From contig CAMWWS010000076.1 in NCBI GenBank assembly GCA_947178085.1, positions 1 to 9,895 of the forward strand: a stretch of 9,895 nucleotides of DNA. Direction: 5' to 3'. The translations under genes and the position numbers were made by a program. This stretch comes from an uncultured Lachnospiraceae bacterium (GTDB lineage: Bacteria > Bacillota_A > Clostridia > Lachnospirales > Lachnospiraceae). A model generated the notes under the pieces. It was given only the letters and a program-made list of their open reading frames with translations. It was not told where the DNA came from and searched no databases. Below, piece after piece: positions 1 to 8,087 of this stretch. Position 1 is the first letter of the stretch. Each line of letters begins with the position of its first letter.

Positions 1-1178
1 AGCAGGAACGTCAGAATTCCCACATCGAGCTGATTGCGTCTGAGAACTGGGTAAGTAAAGCAGTTATGGCGGCTATGGGAAGCCCGTTGACCAATAAATA
101 TGCGGAAGGATATCCGGCAAAAAGATATTATGGCGGCTGCGAGTGCGTTGATGTTGTGGAGAATCTGGCAAGAGAACGTGCAAAGGAACTGTTTGGCTGC
201 GAGTATGTAAACGTTCAGCCGCATTCAGGCGCACAGGCTAATATGGCAGTATTTTTTGCCGTAATGGAGCCGGGCGATACATTTATGGGAATGAATCTGG
301 ACCATGGCGGGCATCTGTCTCACGGTTCACCGGTAAATATGTCAGGAAAATATTTTAACTGCGTGCCTTATGGAGTCAATGATGATGGATTCTTAGACTA
401 TGATAAAGTTCGCGAGATTGCACTGGAATGCAAACCTAAGATGATAGTAGCGGGAGCTTCTGCTTATGCAAGAACACTGGATTTCAAGAAGTTCAGAGAG
501 ATTGCAGATGAAGTCGGAGCTGTTTTAATGGTTGATATTGCACATATTGCCGGTCTTGTAGCAGCCGGTTTACATCCAAGTCCGATTCCTTATGCGCATG
601 TAACTACGACTACAACTCATAAGACTCTGCGCGGACCTCGTGGCGGTATGATAATGTCAAGTCAGGAGTTTGCGGATGAATATAACTTTAACAAGGCAAT
701 TTTCCCCGGTATTCAAGGCGGTCCGCTTATGCATGTCATTGCGGCGAAGGCGGTCTGCTTTAAAGAAGCATTGTCTCCGGCGTTTAAGGAATATCAGCAG
801 GGTATAATTGATAATGCACGGGCACTCTGCAAGGGATTACTTTCAAGAGACGTAAAGATTGTATCCGGCGGGACAGATAATCATCTGATGCTCGTAGATT
901 TGACTAACTATGACTTAACAGGAAAAGCTGTAGAGAAACTCTTAGACGAGGCACATATTACGGCTAATAAGAATACGATTCCAAATGATCCTAAGTCTCC
1001 GTTCGTAACAAGCGGTATCCGTCTTGGAACCCCTGCGGTAACTTCAAGAGGCTTAAATACCGAGGATATGGATAAGGTTGCAGAAGCGGTTTCTATCGTG
1101 ATAAAAGAGGGAGAAGCCGGTGTTGCAAAAGCTCAGGCAATTGTTAAGTCGCTGACTGATAAATATCCGCTTATTTAG
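1..1178 (+). CDS. glyA: Serine hydroxymethyltransferase, 5'-truncated by window edge
   Basis: PLP enzyme interconverting serine plus tetrahydrofolate with glycine plus methylenetetrahydrofolate, in the cytoplasm. The reading frame is open from base 3 and begins inside the conserved N-terminal motif [12 protein letters not shown], so the ATG at 66 is internal and the true start lies off the left edge. About 391 residues are visible against a usual 410-415. Seen directly: NKYAEGYP and KRYYGGCE near the N terminus, [17 protein letters not shown], and [15 protein letters not shown] with the PLP-binding Lys at codon 621-623. [14 protein letters not shown] lies near the C terminus. The stop TAG is at 1176-1178. 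The gene appears intact apart from the missing end. No clear terminator follows within the 53 bases before the next gene, so read-through is possible. Identification is essentially certain from the motifs. Confidence 0.97.
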   Translation, partial: QERQNSHIELIASENWVSKAVMAAMGSPLTNKYAEGYPAKRYYGGCECVDVVENLARERAKELFGCEYVNVQPHSGAQANMAVFFAVMEPGDTFMGMNLDHGGHLSHGSPVNMSGKYFNCVPYGVNDDGFLDYDKVREIALECKPKMIVAGASAYARTLDFKKFREIADEVGAVLMVDIAHIAGLVAAGLHPSPIPYAHVTTTTTHKTLRGPRGGMIMSSQEFADEYNFNKAIFPGIQGGPLMHVIAAKAVCFKEALSPAFKEYQQGIIDNARALCKGLLSRDVKIVSGGTDNHLMLVDLTNYDLTGKAVEKLLDEAHITANKNTIPNDPKSPFVTSGIRLGTPAVTSRGLNTEDMDKVAEAVSIVIKEGEAGVAKAQAIVKSLTDKYPLI

Positions 1179-1231
1179 TTATTGGATTTGCTATTATCTG
1201 AAATTGAATATTAGAAGGGAGAATAAAAATC

Positions 1232-2074
1232 GTGTTTGAAATAAAAATGAGATTTCCCGAAGGCAGGAGAAAAGCCCTTACCCTCAGCTATGATGATGGG
1301 GTAGAGCAGGATATCCGCCTGATAGATATTATGAAGAATAATGGGCTCAAAGGCACATTTAACTTAAACAGCGGACTATATCGGGATGCCGATACGGTAT
1401 ATAAACCCGGAACTATCCATAGGAGAATGTCTATGGAAGAGGCAACGAAGCTTTATGCCGACAGCGGCATGGAGATAGCGCTGCATGGTCTGACGCATCC
1501 GTTTCTTGAGAGGATTCCCAGATCCTTATGTCTTGAAGAAATCGTAAGGGACAGGGATAATCTGGAGAAACAGTTCGGAGTTCTGGTTCGCGGAGCGGCA
1601 TACCCATATGGAACTTATAACGAGCATGTAATCGAAGTATTGCGAATGGCCGGAATTGCCTATGCAAGAACAGTAGTCAGCACGGAAAACTTTGATATTC
1701 CGCAGGACTGGCTAAGACTGCCGGCCACCTGCCATCATAATAATCCGCGTCTTAGAGAACTTGCCGAGGATTTTGTAGAAGACAAAAGAGACAGATTTGG
1801 CTGTCCGCAGTTGTTCTATGTGTGGGGACACAGCTATGAGTTCGAGCAGAATGACAACTGGGAAGTGATTGAGCGTTTTGCCTCATACATTGGCGGCAGA
1901 AGAGAAATCTGGTATGCAACAAATATAGAAGTCTGTGATTATGTGGAAAATTACAGACGGCTTATATTCAGCATGGACGGAACACGTGTATTTAACCCGA
2001 CATGCCAGGATATATATATTGAGGCGGACAGTACGCTTCACTGTATTTCAGCAGGAGCAACGGTTGAATTATAA
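1232..2074 (+). CDS. Polysaccharide deacetylase family protein (NodB-like, cytoplasmic)
   Basis: A 280-residue carbohydrate esterase family 4-like protein, expected to remove acetyl groups from N- or O-acetylated sugars; the substrate is unknown. The NodB motifs are visible: metal/catalytic Asp pair in SYDDG (D21, D22), the HxxxH metal site in LHGLTHP (H85, H89), motif 3 RGAAYPYG (120-127), and a late His in YVWGHSYEFE. The C-terminal 30 or so residues look like an added beta-rich tail. No signal peptide or membrane helix is present, so it probably acts in the cytoplasm, which is unusual for peptidoglycan deacetylases and argues against a direct cell-wall role. The start is GTG at 1232, chosen because the ribosome binding site AGAAGGGAG (1212-1220) sits 11 bases upstream; the first in-frame ATG (1247) would be too far away. 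It lies 53 bases after glyA in the same direction, possibly co-transcribed. The family call is firm; the substrate is not. Confidence 0.88.
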   Translation: MFEIKMRFPEGRRKALTLSYDDGVEQDIRLIDIMKNNGLKGTFNLNSGLYRDADTVYKPGTIHRRMSMEEATKLYADSGMEIALHGLTHPFLERIPRSLCLEEIVRDRDNLEKQFGVLVRGAAYPYGTYNEHVIEVLRMAGIAYARTVVSTENFDIPQDWLRLPATCHHNNPRLRELAEDFVEDKRDRFGCPQLFYVWGHSYEFEQNDNWEVIERFASYIGGRREIWYATNIEVCDYVENYRRLIFSMDGTRVFNPTCQDIYIEADSTLHCISAGATVEL

Positions 2075-2076
2075 GT

Positions 2077-2203
2077 TTACATAACTCTTGCCGCGAGCCA
2101 CGAACTTATCCAAAATAATCAAAAACGGTGCTCGTCGCAAGCGTAATCGCACCTTATTTTGTTTATTTTGGATAAGTTCTGGTTATCGAAAAGAGTTTTG
2201 TAA
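2077..2203. repeat. Long imperfect palindrome (candidate MITE-like element or hairpin)
   Basis: This fills most of the gap between the deacetylase stop and hom. Outer arms: TTACATAACTCTT (2077-2089) against AAGAGTTTTGTAA (2191-2203), 12 of 13 paired. Middle arms: GAACTTATCCAAAATAA (2102-2118) against its exact reverse complement at 2163-2179, 17 of 17. Inner arms: GGTGC (2127-2131) against GCACC (2149-2153). Between the outer and middle arms the sides do not pair well. CTTGCCGCGAGC (2087-2098) is also 10/12 complementary to GCTCGTCGCAAG (2131-2142), allowing an alternative fold. No transposase is encoded, and there is no long T-run after the last arm (only TTTT at 2195-2198). It could be a non-autonomous mobile element, a dispersed palindromic unit, or a bidirectional transcription barrier. 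The symmetry is seen directly; the nature is inference. Confidence 0.75.
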
Positions 2204-2241
2204 TTACTAAATATACAGAGAAAGAGAGGAATATCGGAAAA

Positions 2242-3447
2242 ATGGTTCAGGTGGCAGTTTTAGGATACGGTACGGTCGGAAGCGGCGTCGTGGAAGTAAT
2301 AGAGACTAACAAAGCGGATATTGATAAGAAAGCGGGAACAAACTTAAATGTAAAATATATTTTGGATTTAAGAGATTTTCCCGGAGACCCTTATGAGGAA
2401 AAAGTAGTTCATGATTTTAACATTATATTAAACGACCCGGAAGTTTCCGTTATCTGCGAGACGATGGGCGGTAATGAACCGGCGTATACTTTTTCCAAAA
2501 ATGCTCTGCTTGCCGGTAAAAGCGTATGTACCTCCAACAAGGAACTGGTTGCGAATCATGGACCGGAGCTGCTTAAGCTCGCAAGAGAGAATCATTGTAA
2601 CTATTTATTTGAAGCAAGCGTAGGCGGCGGCATACCGATCATCCGTCCGCTGAATTATTCCCTGACGGCAGAGAAAATCGATTCCATTACAGGTATCTTA
2701 AACGGAACGACAAATTATATCCTTACAAAAATGGACAAGGAGGGCGCCGGCTTCGAAGAAGTGTTAAAAGAGGCGCAGGAAAAGGGTTATGCAGAGAAAA
2801 ATCCCGAAGCAGATGTAGAAGGATACGATGCATGCAGGAAGATAGCAATCCTTTCTTCTCTTATGAAGGGTAAAAATGTAGACTATAAAACTATTTATAC
2901 AGAGGGTATTACAAAAATCACGAAGGAAGATTTCGCATATGCAGGAAAGATGAACCGTTCCATTAAGCTGCTTGCCATGAGCAAGGATACGGATGAGGGA
3001 TTCCTCGCAATGGTCGCGCCTTTCATGATTTCAAAGGAGCATCCGTTATACAGTGTAAGCGACGTATTCAATGCCGTATATGTGCACGGAAATATGCTTG
3101 GAGATTCCATGTATTACGGAAGAGGCGCAGGCAAGTTGCCTACTGCAAGTGCAGTTGTTTCCGATGTAGTAGATTGTGCAAGACATCCGGGCAAGACCAT
3201 TATGTGCTTCTGGGATGACGAGGATATAACGCTGACTGATATAGCGGACGTAAAGCATAGATTTTTTGTCCGTGTAAGCGCACTTAAAAAAGACGAGGCA
3301 ATTGCTGCATTTCCATCTGCTGCTGAGCTTAATGCAGGGGTTGACGATGAATATGCTTTTGTCACCGATAATATGACAGAGAAGGAATTTGATGAGAAAC
3401 TTGCTGCTATCGGCGGCGCAATCAACAGAATCCGTATGGCAGACTAA
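2242..3447 (+). CDS. hom: Homoserine dehydrogenase
   Basis: NAD(P)-dependent reduction of aspartate semialdehyde to homoserine, the branch step to threonine and methionine. It has 401 residues. The N-terminal Rossmann fold has GYGTVG (8-13). Active-site region motifs follow: SNKELVANHG with K100, FEASVGGGIPIIRPL (123-137), GILNGTTNYIL (151-161), and EADVEGYDACRK (189-200) with the conserved Asp/Lys pair. YYGRGAGKLPTASAVVSDVVD (291-311) closes the catalytic part. Residues from about 338 (HRFFVRVSAL) to the end form a short ACT-like regulatory domain, so the protein is somewhat shorter than the roughly 430-residue Bacillus-type enzyme; feedback control by threonine is plausible but not shown. 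The ATG at 2242 is preceded by GAGAGGA (2224-2230). It is the first gene of the hom–apgM–lysC cluster, 48 bases upstream of the next gene. Confidence 0.96.
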   Translation: MVQVAVLGYGTVGSGVVEVIETNKADIDKKAGTNLNVKYILDLRDFPGDPYEEKVVHDFNIILNDPEVSVICETMGGNEPAYTFSKNALLAGKSVCTSNKELVANHGPELLKLARENHCNYLFEASVGGGIPIIRPLNYSLTAEKIDSITGILNGTTNYILTKMDKEGAGFEEVLKEAQEKGYAEKNPEADVEGYDACRKIAILSSLMKGKNVDYKTIYTEGITKITKEDFAYAGKMNRSIKLLAMSKDTDEGFLAMVAPFMISKEHPLYSVSDVFNAVYVHGNMLGDSMYYGRGAGKLPTASAVVSDVVDCARHPGKTIMCFWDDEDITLTDIADVKHRFFVRVSALKKDEAIAAFPSAAELNAGVDDEYAFVTDNMTEKEFDEKLAAIGGAINRIRMAD

Positions 3448-3495
3448 AGGAATTTGAGGATATAGTGGTGACAACAAGGAGGCACGCATAGGGAA

Positions 3496-4698
3496 ATGAA
3501 GTATATAATAGTTTTAGGAGACGGTATGGCGGATGAACCGATTGAGAGTTTGGGTGGTAAGACACCGTTAGAATATGCGGCAACGCCGACTATGGATTCT
3601 CTTAGCAAAAAATCTGAGATTGGAATGGTGCACACGATTCCGGAAGGAATGAAACCGGGTTCGGATACGGCGAATCTGTCTGTGCTCGGATATGACCCTA
3701 AGAAGTATTATTCAGGTCGCTCTCCGTTAGAAGCATTAAGTATCGGCGTACCGATGAAGGATACGGATATCGCGCTTCGCTGCAATATTGTGACGATATC
3801 TGAGGATGACGTGCCGTTTGAGGAAAAGACCATAATAGATCACAGCTCCGGTGAAATCAGCACGGAAGATTGCGACGTTTTGCTTAAGGCTGTAAGGAAA
3901 GAACTGGAGTCGGAAATATATAAATTCTATACGGGAACAAGCTACAGGCATTGCCTGATTTGGGATAATGGTAAAGTAGTGGAACTTACTCCGCCGCATG
4001 ATGTGCTGACACAGGTAATCGGGCAGTATCTTCCGGAAGATGAGGCTTTACGCAATATGATGAAAAGAAGCTATGACATTCTGGTCAATCATCCGATTAA
4101 TATTGAGCGCAAAAAGCAGGGTAAAAATCCCGCTAACTGCTGTTGGTTCTGGGGAGCGGGAACGAAACCGATGCTTTCTTCATTTGAAGAAAAAACAGGT
4201 AAAAAAGGTATGATGATATCTGCAGTCGATTTGCTTAAAGGTATCGCGGTAGGAGCAGGAATGGGCGTTGCCGAGGTGGAAGGCGCAAACGGCGGATTAC
4301 ATACTAATTATGAAGGAAAAACACAGGCAGCGGTAGATGCATTGCTTGATAAAGGTTATGATTTCGCATATATACATCTGGAAGCGCCTGACGAGATGGG
4401 ACATCAGGGCAGCGTGGAGCGTAAAGTGCAGGCAATCGAGTATCTGGATTCAAGGGTCGTAAAACCTTTGACTGAGGCGCTTGATTCAAAAGGAGTGGAT
4501 TACCGTCTTATGATATTGCCGGATCATCCGACCCCAATCAGAGTCAGGACACATACGGCTGACAGCGTACCTTATATGCTTTATGACAGTACAAGTGAGC
4601 TTGACGAAACGTGGAACTATAATGAAAAAGAAGGCAGAACGAGCAAGAATTATGTCGCAAAAGGACATACGCTGATTGACCGCCTGTTTATGAAATAA
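3496..4698 (+). CDS. apgM: ApgM-family phosphoglycerate mutase-like enzyme, probable homoserine kinase
   Basis: A 400-residue member of the alkaline phosphatase superfamily, ApgM (archaeal-type cofactor-independent phosphoglycerate mutase) group. Metal and nucleophile motifs are visible: VLGDGMAD (D9), PGSDTANLSVLGYDP with the likely nucleophile S56, HLEAPDEMGHQG (294-305), LPDHPTP (341-347) and RTHTADSVP (351-359). By name this family is a mutase, but bacterial members next to threonine genes have been proposed to be homoserine kinases (known from family annotation, not provable here). The position between hom and aspartokinase, with no GHMP-type thrB in view, supports that reading. AAGGAGG (3476-3482) lies 13 bases before the ATG, slightly long spacing but the only good site. 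It is separated from the downstream aspartokinase by 9 bases, so co-translation in one operon is very likely. The family call is firm; the choice between kinase and mutase is inference. Confidence 0.9.
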   Translation: MKYIIVLGDGMADEPIESLGGKTPLEYAATPTMDSLSKKSEIGMVHTIPEGMKPGSDTANLSVLGYDPKKYYSGRSPLEALSIGVPMKDTDIALRCNIVTISEDDVPFEEKTIIDHSSGEISTEDCDVLLKAVRKELESEIYKFYTGTSYRHCLIWDNGKVVELTPPHDVLTQVIGQYLPEDEALRNMMKRSYDILVNHPINIERKKQGKNPANCCWFWGAGTKPMLSSFEEKTGKKGMMISAVDLLKGIAVGAGMGVAEVEGANGGLHTNYEGKTQAAVDALLDKGYDFAYIHLEAPDEMGHQGSVERKVQAIEYLDSRVVKPLTEALDSKGVDYRLMILPDHPTPIRVRTHTADSVPYMLYDSTSELDETWNYNEKEGRTSKNYVAKGHTLIDRLFMK

Positions 4699-4707
4699 GA
4701 AAGGATC

Positions 4708-6039
4708 ATGGGTATTAGAATGAAAAAAGTAGTGAAATTCGGCGGGAGCTCTCTCGCCAGCGCAGAGCAGTTTAAAAAAGCGGCCGACATAATCCATGCG
4801 GATAATGAGCGTAGGTTCGTAGTTCCGTCTGCCCCTGGAAAAAGATTTTCAGATGATACAAAGGTAACGGATATGCTTTATGCTTGTTATGATCTGGCGG
4901 AAGCCGGAAATAACTTCAAGGAACAGATGCAGGCTATCAAGGAAAGATATCAGGAGATTATTACCGGATTAGCATTGGATCTGTCTTTAGATGAGGAATT
5001 TAAGACAATTGAGAAAAATTTCAAGAATAAAGCGGGCAAAGACTATGCGGCTTCCAGAGGCGAATACCTGAACGGCATTATTATGGCGAATTATCTCGGA
5101 TTTACGTTTGTTGATGCGGCGGAGGTTATTCTGTTTGGCGATAACGGAGAATATGATGCCGAAAGGACGAACGCGTTGATGAAAGAACGGCTTGCTTCTT
5201 TAGATTCGGCAGTAATTCCCGGATTTTACGGGGCACGTGAGGACGGTACTGTCAAGACTTTTTCACGTGGCGGTTCAGATATCACAGGTTCTATTGTAGC
5301 AAGAGCGGTTAAGGCTGGTATATATGAAAATTGGACCGATGTTTCAGGCGTTTTGATTGCAGATCCAAGAATTATTTATAAGCCGGAAAATATTGAAGTC
5401 GTTACTTATAAAGAACTGCGCGAGCTTGCCTATATGGGATTCAATGTACTCCATGAAGATGCAATTTTCCCGGTCAGAAGCGAGGGCATTCCCATCAATA
5501 TCAGAAATACAAATGCACCGGAAGATGAAGGTACATGGATTGTGGAAAGCACCTGCCAGAAGCCCAAGTATGTAATTACAGGAATTGCCGGCAAAAAGGG
5601 ATTTTGTGCGGTAAATATTGATAAAGATCATATGAACTCGGAAATCGGATTCGGGCGTAAGGTGCTGCAGGCATTTGAGGAAAATGGAATTTCTTTTGAG
5701 CATGTGCCATCAGGTATCGATACTATGACAGTTTTTGTACATCAGGACGAATTCATGCATAAAGAGCAGAAGGTAGTTTCCGGCATCCACAGACTTGCGG
5801 ATCCTGATTCGATTGAAATTGAAGCGGATTTGGCACTTATTGCAGTTGTGGGGCGTGGCATGAAATCCACGCGTGGAACGGCGGGCAGGATTTTCTCAGC
5901 GCTTGCACATGCCAATGTCAATGTAAAAATGATAGATCAGGGTTCCAGCGAATTGAATATTATCATCGGAGTTGCAAATGCGGATTTTGAAACGGCGATT
6001 AAGGCAATTTATGACATTTTTGTATTATATCAGCTATAA
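4708..6039 (+). CDS. lysC: Aspartate kinase, monofunctional with two C-terminal ACT domains
   Basis: Phosphorylates aspartate, the committed step to lysine, threonine and methionine. It has 443 residues, close to the roughly 450 of AKIII-type enzymes. Seen in order: KFGGSS (10-15), SAPGKRFSDDTKVTD (41-55), GEYLNG (118-123), FSRGGSDITGSIVARA (185-200), WTDVSGVLIADPR (209-221), and YMGFNVLHEDAIFPV (242-256). Two ACT-like segments follow at about 290-355 and 372-440, the second containing GRGMKSTRGTAGRIFSAL. Feedback inhibition by lysine and/or threonine is expected from the ACT domains; which one cannot be told. The start is uncertain: ATG 4708 is only 2 bases after AAGAAAGGA (4697-4705), while ATG 4720 is 14 bases after it and gives MKKVVKFGGSS, the usual family N terminus. 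It is the last gene of the cluster and is followed by a terminator. Confidence 0.95.
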   Translation: MGIRMKKVVKFGGSSLASAEQFKKAADIIHADNERRFVVPSAPGKRFSDDTKVTDMLYACYDLAEAGNNFKEQMQAIKERYQEIITGLALDLSLDEEFKTIEKNFKNKAGKDYAASRGEYLNGIIMANYLGFTFVDAAEVILFGDNGEYDAERTNALMKERLASLDSAVIPGFYGAREDGTVKTFSRGGSDITGSIVARAVKAGIYENWTDVSGVLIADPRIIYKPENIEVVTYKELRELAYMGFNVLHEDAIFPVRSEGIPINIRNTNAPEDEGTWIVESTCQKPKYVITGIAGKKGFCAVNIDKDHMNSEIGFGRKVLQAFEENGISFEHVPSGIDTMTVFVHQDEFMHKEQKVVSGIHRLADPDSIEIEADLALIAVVGRGMKSTRGTAGRIFSALAHANVNVKMIDQGSSELNIIIGVANADFETAIKAIYDIFVLYQL

Positions 6040-6041
6040 AT

Positions 6042-6070
6042 TTGCATAATTTAATATCATATGTTATACT
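6042..6070 (+). promoter_or_regulatory. Extended -10 promoter for the hydrogenase-like sensor gene
   Basis: TTGCAT (6042-6047), a 17-base spacer, then TATACT (6065-6070) preceded by TG at 6062-6063, giving TGTTATACT, an extended -10. Predicted initiation is near 6077, leaving a leader of about 58 bases before the ATG at 6135. The start point would fall inside the left arm of the lysC terminator. The motifs are seen directly; activity is inferred. Confidence 0.65.
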
Positions 6071-6100
6071 AAGCTTGGGTTCTGATACCCAAGCTTTTTA
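6071..6100 (+). terminator. Intrinsic terminator of the hom–apgM–lysC cluster
   Basis: Perfect 10-bp stem AAGCTTGGGT (6071-6080) and ACCCAAGCTT (6087-6096) with loop TCTGAT, running into TTTTT (6095-6099). It lies 31 bases after the lysC stop. It overlaps the start region of the downstream promoter, so transcripts begun there would lack most of the left arm. Confidence 0.9.
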
Positions 6101-6134
6101 AGTGTTACGATAATAGAATACCCAGGAGGTTAAT

Positions 6135-8087
6135 ATGGCAAAAACGACAGAGAGTTCATTGGTATATACTACTGAAAAATGTATCGGCTGTAACAAATGT
6201 ATATCTGTCTGCCCTGTGCTCACTGCAAATTATGCAATTGAAGAGAACGGGAAAAACAGGATAGTGGTAGACGGAAAACAGTGTGTAGCCTGTGGGGCGT
6301 GTTTTGATGCCTGCGAACATAATGCCAGGAATTATAATGATGATACGGAGCGCTTCTTTGCAGATTTGAAGAAGGGAGAGAGAATATCCCTACTGCTTGC
6401 GCCTGCGTTTCTTGCAAATTATCCAAGGGAATATGCATCGGTGCTTGGAGGATTAAAGCAAATGGGAGTTAACCGCATCATAAGCATCAGCTTTGGCGCG
6501 GATATTACCACATGGGCATATATTAAATATATTACGGAGAATAATTTCATGGGAGGAATTTCTCAGCCATGTCCGGCGATAGTCGGCTATATTGAGAAAT
6601 ATATCCCCGAGCTTATTCCTAAGCTGGTACCTGTTCATTCGCCAATGATGTGCGGTGCCGTTTATGCCAAGAAATATATGAAGATACAGGATAAGCTGGC
6701 GTTTATCAGTCCCTGTATTGCGAAAAAGAATGAGATTGATGATCCGAACTGCGGAGGATATGTATCATACAATGTAACTTTTGACCATTTGATGAAATAT
6801 GTCAGGGAAAACCATATTTCAGGAACACCGATATCCGATGAGATTGAGTATGGTCTTGGCTCTATTTATCCGATGCCGGGCGGCTTGAAAGAAAATGTAT
6901 ACTGGTTCTGTGGGGAAGATATTTTTGTACGCCAGATAGAAGGTGAAAAACATGCCTATGAATTCCTTGAGGACTATAAAGAAAGAGTTCTGGGTAAAAA
7001 AGAGCTCCCCTTCATGGTTGATGCACTCAATTGTGCCAAGGGCTGTCTGTATGGTACGGCGGTAGAAGAAGAGAAGACCAGACATGATGATACTCTTTAT
7101 GAAATGCAGAGAATTAAAGCGTCGAGCAAGCGTAACAGCAAGAAGAGCGCATGGGGAATAAATATGACTCCGAAGCAGAGGCTTGCGGCCTTTAACAAAC
7201 AGTTCAAAGATTTGAACATAAATGATTTTATCAGACATTATACCGATAAGTCAGCCGGAGCAAAAATAGAATATCCAAATACTTCAGAGCTTAATGCGAT
7301 TTTTGAGTCGATGGAGAAGCATAATGACGAAGACCGCAGTATTAACTGCTCAGCATGCGGTTACAGAACATGTAAAGATATGGCGTCGGCAATTCATAAT
7401 GAATGTAACTCCAAAGAAAACTGTGTACATTACATAAAAGATATAATCGGCAAGGAAAAGGAACTTGCAGAGACATTATCTGCCGAAATGCAGGAGAAGA
7501 ATGAAGAGATTGAATTAAAGAACGAAAAGATATCCAGATTGTTAAGAGAAGTTGGCAGTGACTTTGAAAGCCTGAATACTTCCATTAATGAAATGTCTGA
7601 CGGAAATAATAACAATGCAAAAGTAAGTACGGGAATTGCTGCTTCCATGCGTGATGTTGTGGATTTCTGTAATGAATTAAGGGATGCGTTGACACAGATT
7701 CATGAAATGTTAGTCAAACTGGAAGAGAATAATCTGGAAATCACTGATATTGCGGAAGAGACCAATCTCCTTGCACTGAATGCCAGTATTGAAGCTGCAA
7801 GAGCGGGAGAATCGGGAAGAGGCTTTGCAATCATTGCCGAGAATATTAAGAAACTTGCAGATTCTTCTAAAGATACAGCAAATGACAGCGACAGAAATAA
7901 AGAGGAGATTCAGGCCTCCATTAACGGACTGCTTACCAATGCCGAGAAACTTATTTCTATCATTGACAGTGTAAATGAAGGCGTGACTAATCTCGCAGCG
8001 TCTACTGAAGAAATTTCGGCATCCGCTGATATGGTCAAAACGATTTCTGATGATTTGAAAGACAGGATTATACAACTTCAAAGTTAA
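6135..8087 (+). CDS. [FeFe]-hydrogenase-like sensor fused to methyl-accepting chemotaxis domain
   Basis: A 650-residue soluble protein with no membrane helix. Domains in order: two [4Fe-4S] ferredoxin motifs (C16/19/22/26 and C50/53/56/60); an [FeFe]-hydrogenase large-subunit domain (about 85-310) with SFGADITTW; and H-cluster motifs QPCP (C146), PCIAKKNE (C194, K197, E200) and NCAKGC (C300, C304). A further Fe-S domain has C405, C408, C413 and C430. A coiled coil (about 438-480) leads to an MCP signalling hairpin with tip [25 protein letters not shown] (541-565). All four H-cluster cysteines are present, but canonical TSCCP is reduced to QPCP, losing the proton-relay Cys, and the third motif lacks the GGGQP glycines. 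This fits the sensory hydrogenase groups better than catalytic ones. The likely role is H2 or redox sensing passed to CheA/CheW-type partners, an inference; no che gene is in view. AGGAGG (6124-6129) lies 5 bases before the ATG. Confidence 0.9.
   Translation: MAKTTESSLVYTTEKCIGCNKCISVCPVLTANYAIEENGKNRIVVDGKQCVACGACFDACEHNARNYNDDTERFFADLKKGERISLLLAPAFLANYPREYASVLGGLKQMGVNRIISISFGADITTWAYIKYITENNFMGGISQPCPAIVGYIEKYIPELIPKLVPVHSPMMCGAVYAKKYMKIQDKLAFISPCIAKKNEIDDPNCGGYVSYNVTFDHLMKYVRENHISGTPISDEIEYGLGSIYPMPGGLKENVYWFCGEDIFVRQIEGEKHAYEFLEDYKERVLGKKELPFMVDALNCAKGCLYGTAVEEEKTRHDDTLYEMQRIKASSKRNSKKSAWGINMTPKQRLAAFNKQFKDLNINDFIRHYTDKSAGAKIEYPNTSELNAIFESMEKHNDEDRSINCSACGYRTCKDMASAIHNECNSKENCVHYIKDIIGKEKELAETLSAEMQEKNEEIELKNEKISRLLREVGSDFESLNTSINEMSDGNNNNAKVSTGIAASMRDVVDFCNELRDALTQIHEMLVKLEENNLEITDIAEETNLLALNASIEAARAGESGRGFAIIAENIKKLADSSKDTANDSDRNKEEIQASINGLLTNAEKLISIIDSVNEGVTNLAASTEEISASADMVKTISDDLKDRIIQLQS

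Noticed and set aside
1179..1231. Promoter between glyA and the deacetylase gene
   Set aside because: TTGGAT at 1183-1188 is followed by only poor -10 candidates (GAATAT/AATATT) at acceptable spacing.
2075..2241. T-box, lysine riboswitch or threonine attenuator upstream of hom
   Set aside because: No T-box sequence (AGGGTGG-ACCGCG type), no recognisable L-box core and no Thr/Ile-rich leader peptide; the palindrome explains the structure seen.
3046..3489. 147-codon minus-strand frame across the end of hom
   Set aside because: It lies antisense to a strongly supported enzyme gene, has no ribosome binding site, and its translation shows no recognisable motifs.
5344..5703. 119-codon minus-strand frame and an overlapping 72-codon plus-strand frame within lysC
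   Set aside because: Both overlap the aspartokinase catalytic/ACT junction in other frames, with no start signals or motifs.
6819..7238. 139-codon minus-strand frame inside the hydrogenase-like gene
   Set aside because: Opposite strand of a clear coding region containing the L3 cysteine motif; a shadow of codon bias.
7710..8081. 123-codon minus-strand frame under the MCP signalling domain
   Set aside because: Antisense to the highly conserved signalling tip; no ribosome binding site or recognisable protein.
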